This document shows, in pieces, positions 11,654 through 15,134 of a stretch of DNA of 15,134 bases. Under the pieces are notes generated by a model. That model saw only the letters and a program-made list of their open reading frames with translations. It searched no databases and had not been told where the DNA came from. The first letter of the stretch is position 1. Every line of letters starts with the position of its first letter. The DNA is taken from NCBI GenBank assembly GCA_028711675.1, contig JAQTRT010000038.1, forward strand, positions 1 to 15,134. Reading direction: 5' to 3'. A program made the translations under genes and the position numbers. The DNA comes from a bacterium (GTDB lineage Bacteria > Spirochaetota > JAHITG01).

Positions 11654-13292
11654 AGGATCTTGATCTCACCATTCCTGTCAATGCCAGGGAAAATATACCG
11701 CCGGCCAGGATACCCAGAACGGAACGCATCACGGTATAATAACTTAATGCGGGAACATGAAGAAAGGAATTCAGGGTACTGGCCATGCCGACCAGAGCCA
11801 GCATGTATAAAGGGAAAAAATTATTCCGTACATCCTGACGGGATCTCAGAAGGACGGGATAAAAAAGGAATTGATAAAAAATAATCTCCTTGAACCTGGG
11901 CCGGATGAAGAACAAGGTTTCCAGAGCATTCCTGATGGAAATCTCGAACAACGGGACCGGCAGTGCATAATTCCCCGACCTCAACAAAAGGAACACGATA
12001 CAAGAAGCGAACAGCGAATAGAAACAATACTCCATCAGTGTGATTTTAGCTTTAAAGACAGACCGCCATGTTAATTTATTAAACCTCTTATACTGAACAA
12101 GGAACAGCAGAAACGGAATTAAAAAAGCAAGTTTAACAGCCGGCACCTGCCTGGGATCCGCAGATGTCAAAGGATCGAACAGATAATTGGAGACAACAAG
12201 TCCCAGCAGAAAGAGGGACACAAGGGAGAGGCCAAGCTCTTTATATGAAAACTTTCGTTGTCCATACCGTGTGATGATATATTCATTGAGTCCATAAAAA
12301 CCGGCTGTCAGGATCACAAGATAAAAAAGACGGGGGTCGAGAAGGACAAGGATCAGCGATACCGTAAGGCTGTATTTGAACAAAGGCCGGAACCGGAAAA
12401 AGATAAAACATAATGTCAGGATGACCAGAAGGCACCGGTGACTTCTGATGATCCAATCATCCATAACAGGCACCAGTTCCTGAATTGTCTGGAGGTGATA
12501 CCCTTTCCGTTCCAATTTCTGCTTAAGGGGATCGATAACGGTAAAAAGACCCACAAGCTGATTCTGTCTCTGCAAGGCATGGATGAGGATGCTGTTCACG
12601 CGCCTTTCCAGCACAGCCCTGAAGTTCTCCTGGATAAAGACCTTTTCATCCTCCCGGACATTGATCCTCTTCTGGAACAGGTGAATCTTCAGTAACCCGT
12701 TCCCGCGGCCAGGTGATCCTATAAATCTGTTCCGTCCGGTATCGAAAAACTCATCGATATTTTTTAGTAAAGGCTCGTTCTTGGCGCGGATGATCGTAAT
12801 CCCTTCCCGGGACAGGGTCTTTTCATAAGAATGGAGATATGAGACCGGAATATCTGATATAAACGCCGTTGACCGGAAGAACTCAAAGACCTTGTATGCT
12901 CCGGATTGAAAAACCTTTGTACGGTATTTTAATTTCAACTGGATATCCTTCAGCCGCGAAGGCACCATGAGATAGACCGCTTCGGGATGAAAAACACTCC
13001 GATGCCCGAGCAGATTTAAATTTCCGCCTTTTATAAGAAGAATATCATTGTATTCATTGAGCAGATTGGAAAGAGTAGCAGGGTAAACGAGGACATTATT
13101 GATCCCCGTGTCTTTCATCTTTTTAATAAAATCAGAGACAGGGATATTCTCTTTCTGCCAGTAATTGAGAAAGGCGTTATATTCCAGGAGGAAAGCTGTG
13201 TTCTTACTTCTGACCTCTATGTCAAGCCGGTATCCGTAAAATAATAATGTGATGACCAGAAGGGACAGGTTCAAAATGATGTTTTTACGCAT
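11631..13292 (-). CDS. DUF5693 family integral membrane protein
   Basis: I take the ATG at 13292, giving 553 residues; a TTG three codons upstream would be the alternative. One N-terminal helix (about 4-20) is followed by an extracytoplasmic domain (about 21-280), then about nine membrane helices from WIIRSHRCLLVILTLCFIFF on to the end. The strongest family mark is SGNYALPVPLFE followed by RNALETLFFIRPRFKE, recalled as the DUF5693 signature (G-N-x-x-x-P-V ... R-P-R-x-K-E). Function is unknown; its neighbour is CsaB-like, and the pair suggests surface polysaccharide modification or export (inference). The ATG overlaps the 3' end of the AMMECR1-domain gene by 8 nt, so translation is probably coupled. 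Confidence 0.85.
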   Translation of the reverse strand: MRKNIILNLSLLVITLLFYGYRLDIEVRSKNTAFLLEYNAFLNYWQKENIPVSDFIKKMKDTGINNVLVYPATLSNLLNEYNDILLIKGGNLNLLGHRSVFHPEAVYLMVPSRLKDIQLKLKYRTKVFQSGAYKVFEFFRSTAFISDIPVSYLHSYEKTLSREGITIIRAKNEPLLKNIDEFFDTGRNRFIGSPGRGNGLLKIHLFQKRINVREDEKVFIQENFRAVLERRVNSILIHALQRQNQLVGLFTVIDPLKQKLERKGYHLQTIQELVPVMDDWIIRSHRCLLVILTLCFIFFRFRPLFKYSLTVSLILVLLDPRLFYLVILTAGFYGLNEYIITRYGQRKFSYKELGLSLVSLFLLGLVVSNYLFDPLTSADPRQVPAVKLAFLIPFLLFLVQYKRFNKLTWRSVFKAKITLMEYCFYSLFASCIVFLLLRSGNYALPVPLFEISIRNALETLFFIRPRFKEIIFYQFLFYPVLLRSRQDVRNNFFPLYMLALVGMASTLNSFLHVPALSYYTVMRSVLGILAGGIFSLALTGMVRSRSYGPKNIH

Positions 13293-13827
13293 TGTCGCCA
13301 AATGTGACCAGCTTTAAACGTCTGATCCTGAGATGATCAAAATCACTGATGCCGGCTTTCATGGCTGTTTCCCTGATGGCGGTCTCTGCACTGAGATCAA
13401 AGGAGGCAAGGTCCCACGGCAGCAGGACCGCTTGTTTCCAGTTCTGCTCAACCAGTAATCCCTCTTCTTTCAGCTGGACGGTCTTGATTTCCGCCACGCC
13501 TTCCAGACCGGTGATCACGGCCATCTGTATGTTCAGTTTTTCCATTTCCGTACTGCTGACAGGGGCGAAACGCCTGTCATGAAAACTGATATTGACCGTA
13601 CAGTCCTGCACGGTCTCAATGAGGCTTTTTTCAGGCTCGACGATCCCGCCGTAGGCGCGTACTTCATCCTTGATGCTCAATTTAATGAACAGCCCTGCTT
13701 TTTCCCTGTAAACATTCTTGCTCTTATAATAAACGGGAAGGACATTATTGGTAAGACGGCTGAATAAGGTATCCCGGACAACTTTGGTCAGGAATAATTT
13801 ATCTTCATGGTCCAATTGAATATCCAT
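13285..13827 (-). CDS. AMMECR1-domain protein lacking the usual cysteine motif
   Basis: The 180 residues form a single AMMECR1 domain. REKAGLFIKLSIKDEVRAYGGIVEP (41-65) aligns with the family REKRGVFVTL...LRGCIGxxEP; ETVQDCTVNISFHDRRFAPVSSTEMEKLNIQM (71-102) aligns with AAxxAAxxDPRFPPLTxEELxxLxIEV; WKQAVLLPWDL and TAMKAGI match the C-terminal LLPQVA and LCxKAGL. The near-invariant RGCIG becomes RAYGG, so the Cys is lost. The biochemical role of the family is not settled; in many bacteria it is encoded with MEMO and a radical SAM protein, none of which is here. The start is supported by AGGAG 7 nt upstream and by a possible promoter. It sits between rodA and the DUF5693 gene. Confidence 0.86.
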   Translation of the reverse strand: MDIQLDHEDKLFLTKVVRDTLFSRLTNNVLPVYYKSKNVYREKAGLFIKLSIKDEVRAYGGIVEPEKSLIETVQDCTVNISFHDRRFAPVSSTEMEKLNIQMAVITGLEGVAEIKTVQLKEEGLLVEQNWKQAVLLPWDLASFDLSAETAIRETAMKAGISDFDHLRIRRLKLVTFGDNA

Positions 13828-13898
13828 CTGTTTCTCCTGTTGAAACGTTCTCAGGGTTCAAGCACCTTTACCGGCTTCTGCCACGGACCGGATACTTA

Positions 13899-13926
13899 AG
13901 TATGATATATTAAAAAACGGTTTCAA
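13899..13926 (-). promoter_or_regulatory. Putative promoter of AMMECR1/DUF5693/csaB-like genes
   Basis: On the minus strand TTGAAA (13921-13926), 16 nt, CATACT (13899-13904), starting 3 nt after the rodA stop codon. The 102-nt gap also contains small self-complementary stretches in the leader. There is no intrinsic terminator after rodA, so these genes may also be read from the rodA promoter. Confidence 0.4.
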
Positions 13927-13929
13927 GTT

Positions 13930-15134
13930 TTATCGCTTGAACTGGATGTTCAGGAGCACCCCGGCAGCGATCATGGAACTGATGAGCGAAGACCCCCCGT
14001 AGCTTAGAAAAGGAAGAGGGATCCCGGTTACCGGCATGATACCGAGGGTCATACCTATATTAATAAAGATCTGGAACACAAAGACCGATCCGATACCCAC
14101 GGCTACCAGGGCTGAATAAGTATCCCTCGCATTATAGATGATCCTCAGGATCTGGCTGATGAAAAGGTAATAAAGCAGGATGATAAAGCTCATGCCCACC
14201 CAGCCGAACTCCTCTCCGATCACCGAAATGATGAAATCCGTTGTCTGTTCCGGAAGGAAACCAAGCTGCGTCTGGGATCCTTTTAAAAAGCCCTGTCCCC
14301 AGAACCTGCCGGATCCAATGGTGATCTTGGACTGAATGATGTTGTAACCCGAACCGTAGGGATCGATTTTGGAATCAATAAAGACCAGCAGACGCCTTTT
14401 CTGGTAAGGTTTCAATTTATTATCAACAATATAAAAAAAATAAAGACCTATCATGATCAGGAACAGGATGGTGCTGATGATATTTAAGATCTTATACCGC
14501 GGGTAAAATTTATAGATGATTTTAAGGAAACCGGAAATGATGAAAAGGAGCAGAAGGACAGAGATAAGGATGTTCTTATCCGTAAAGAATCTGATCCAGA
14601 CATGCTGGCTGGCGTTACCGGTCAGGGTATAATAACTGACGATCAGGGGCAGAATGACCGAGATACCGCCTATCAGGAGGATATAGAACATATATTTCAG
14701 GTTTGCTCCGCCAAAAACAAGCATGATGAGCAGGGCCGGAAAAAAAATAAGCGTGGACCCCACGTCCGGCTGCATCAGGATAAGGCCCACCGGCACCAGA
14801 ACGATCAGGAAAGGCAGGAAAAAATCCTGAAGTTTCTGAAACTCCCGGAAATGATAATCGATGAACTTGGCCAGAAAAAGGATGGTGGCGATCTTAGCCA
14901 GCTCGGAAAACTGAAAATGGACAGGGCCCAGGACCAGCCATCCCCTGGTGTTCCTTATCTCCTTACCGAAAACAAGCGTCAGGATCAGAAGGAACAGGAT
15001 GGCCAGATAGATATAAAAAGCATAATGATAGATCTGATTGAACCGCACAGCCAGTATGGAAAGCATGAGAACAAGACCCACGATGAACCAGATGAATTGG
15101 GTAAAGTAAATGGTCTTGTATACGGCTTTATTGT
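13930..15134 (-). CDS. rodA: Rod-shape SEDS peptidoglycan polymerase RodA, start outside the window
   Basis: The frame is open to the window edge (401 complete codons before the stop), reading NKAVYKTIYFTQFIWFIVG upstream of a GTG at 15081, so that GTG is internal and the gene is 5'-truncated. The polytopic protein shows NTRGWLVLGPVHFQFSELAK, the LMQPDVGSTLIF segment carrying the SEDS catalytic-region Asp, KIDPYGSGYNIIQSKITIGSG, GSQTQLGFLPEQTTDFIISVIGEEFG and the C-terminal GIMPVTGIPLPFLSYGGSSL. These identify RodA (rather than FtsW, by the GxQ-LGFLPEQ/TDFI context). RodA polymerises lipid II glycan strands for cell elongation, usually with PBP2. The usual mre/mrdA partners would lie beyond the right edge. 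The GSG...FWGQGFLKGSQ loop is typical. Confidence 0.95.
   Translation of the reverse strand, partial: NKAVYKTIYFTQFIWFIVGLVLMLSILAVRFNQIYHYAFYIYLAILFLLILTLVFGKEIRNTRGWLVLGPVHFQFSELAKIATILFLAKFIDYHFREFQKLQDFFLPFLIVLVPVGLILMQPDVGSTLIFFPALLIMLVFGGANLKYMFYILLIGGISVILPLIVSYYTLTGNASQHVWIRFFTDKNILISVLLLLFIISGFLKIIYKFYPRYKILNIISTILFLIMIGLYFFYIVDNKLKPYQKRRLLVFIDSKIDPYGSGYNIIQSKITIGSGRFWGQGFLKGSQTQLGFLPEQTTDFIISVIGEEFGWVGMSFIILLYYLFISQILRIIYNARDTYSALVAVGIGSVFVFQIFINIGMTLGIMPVTGIPLPFLSYGGSSLISSMIAAGVLLNIQFKR

Noticed and set aside
13299..13301. TTG start for the DUF5693 gene
   Set aside because: The ATG three codons later gives a normal membrane-anchor start and an 8-nt coupled overlap; no ribosome site favours the TTG.
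15079..15081. GTG as the start codon of rodA
   Set aside because: The frame continues without a stop to the window edge and encodes expected RodA N-terminal sequence, so the true start is outside.

Overview
The window looks like a chromosomal housekeeping region of a Gram-negative-type (diderm) bacterium of roughly mid GC. The best lineage clue is a secreted FlaA-family protein (6916-7833), a family best known as the sheath protein of spirochaete periplasmic flagella, so a member of the Spirochaetota is my favoured origin (inference from one marker). Nothing in it looks like a prophage, a resistance island or a CRISPR locus.

Layout from left to right. (1) 1-1944, minus strand: a tightly packed set yqeY > mpg (3-methyladenine glycosylase) > smr with ATGA start/stop overlaps, then a 137-nt palindromic element (435-571) and the N-terminal part of phosphopentomutase deoB running off the left edge. 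(2) 1945-2261, plus strand: a divergently transcribed small membrane zinc-ribbon protein whose stop codon overlaps that of nadB in a TTAA. (3) 2258-4426, minus strand: rdgB > nadB, driven by a promoter that predicts a leaderless rdgB mRNA. (4) 4416-5820, plus strand: tRNA-Leu(CAA), an imperfect GGTTGGT-type hairpin, a complete TPP riboswitch with its own terminator and antiterminator, and a single AIR-synthase/HypE/ThiL-superfamily gene. This is the most interesting locus: an orphan PurM-fold protein under direct thiamine pyrophosphate control. (5) 5827-5878: a 15-bp perfect palindrome between convergent genes. (6) 5883-10720, minus strand: a membrane zinc-ribbon protein > ctpA (S41 protease) > yibQ-like divergent polysaccharide deacetylase > flaA-like > tsaD, with overlapping or nearly overlapping genes. 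(7) 10799-15134, minus strand: rodA (its start lies outside the window) > AMMECR1-domain protein > DUF5693 membrane protein > CsaB-like pyruvyl transferase, again overlapping.

Functionally the right half is a cell-envelope region: RodA peptidoglycan polymerase, a possible surface-glycan pyruvylation pair (DUF5693 + CsaB-like), a periplasmic processing protease with a YibQ-type protein, and FlaA. The left half is tRNA modification and nucleotide/DNA hygiene (TsaD, RdgB, Mpg, Smr), NAD synthesis (NadB) and nucleoside salvage (DeoB).

Six putative promoters can be read in the gaps, most with TTGAAA or TTGACT -35 boxes and a 16-nt spacer. All promoter, structure and function statements are from reading the sequence by eye; no searches or folding programs were run.
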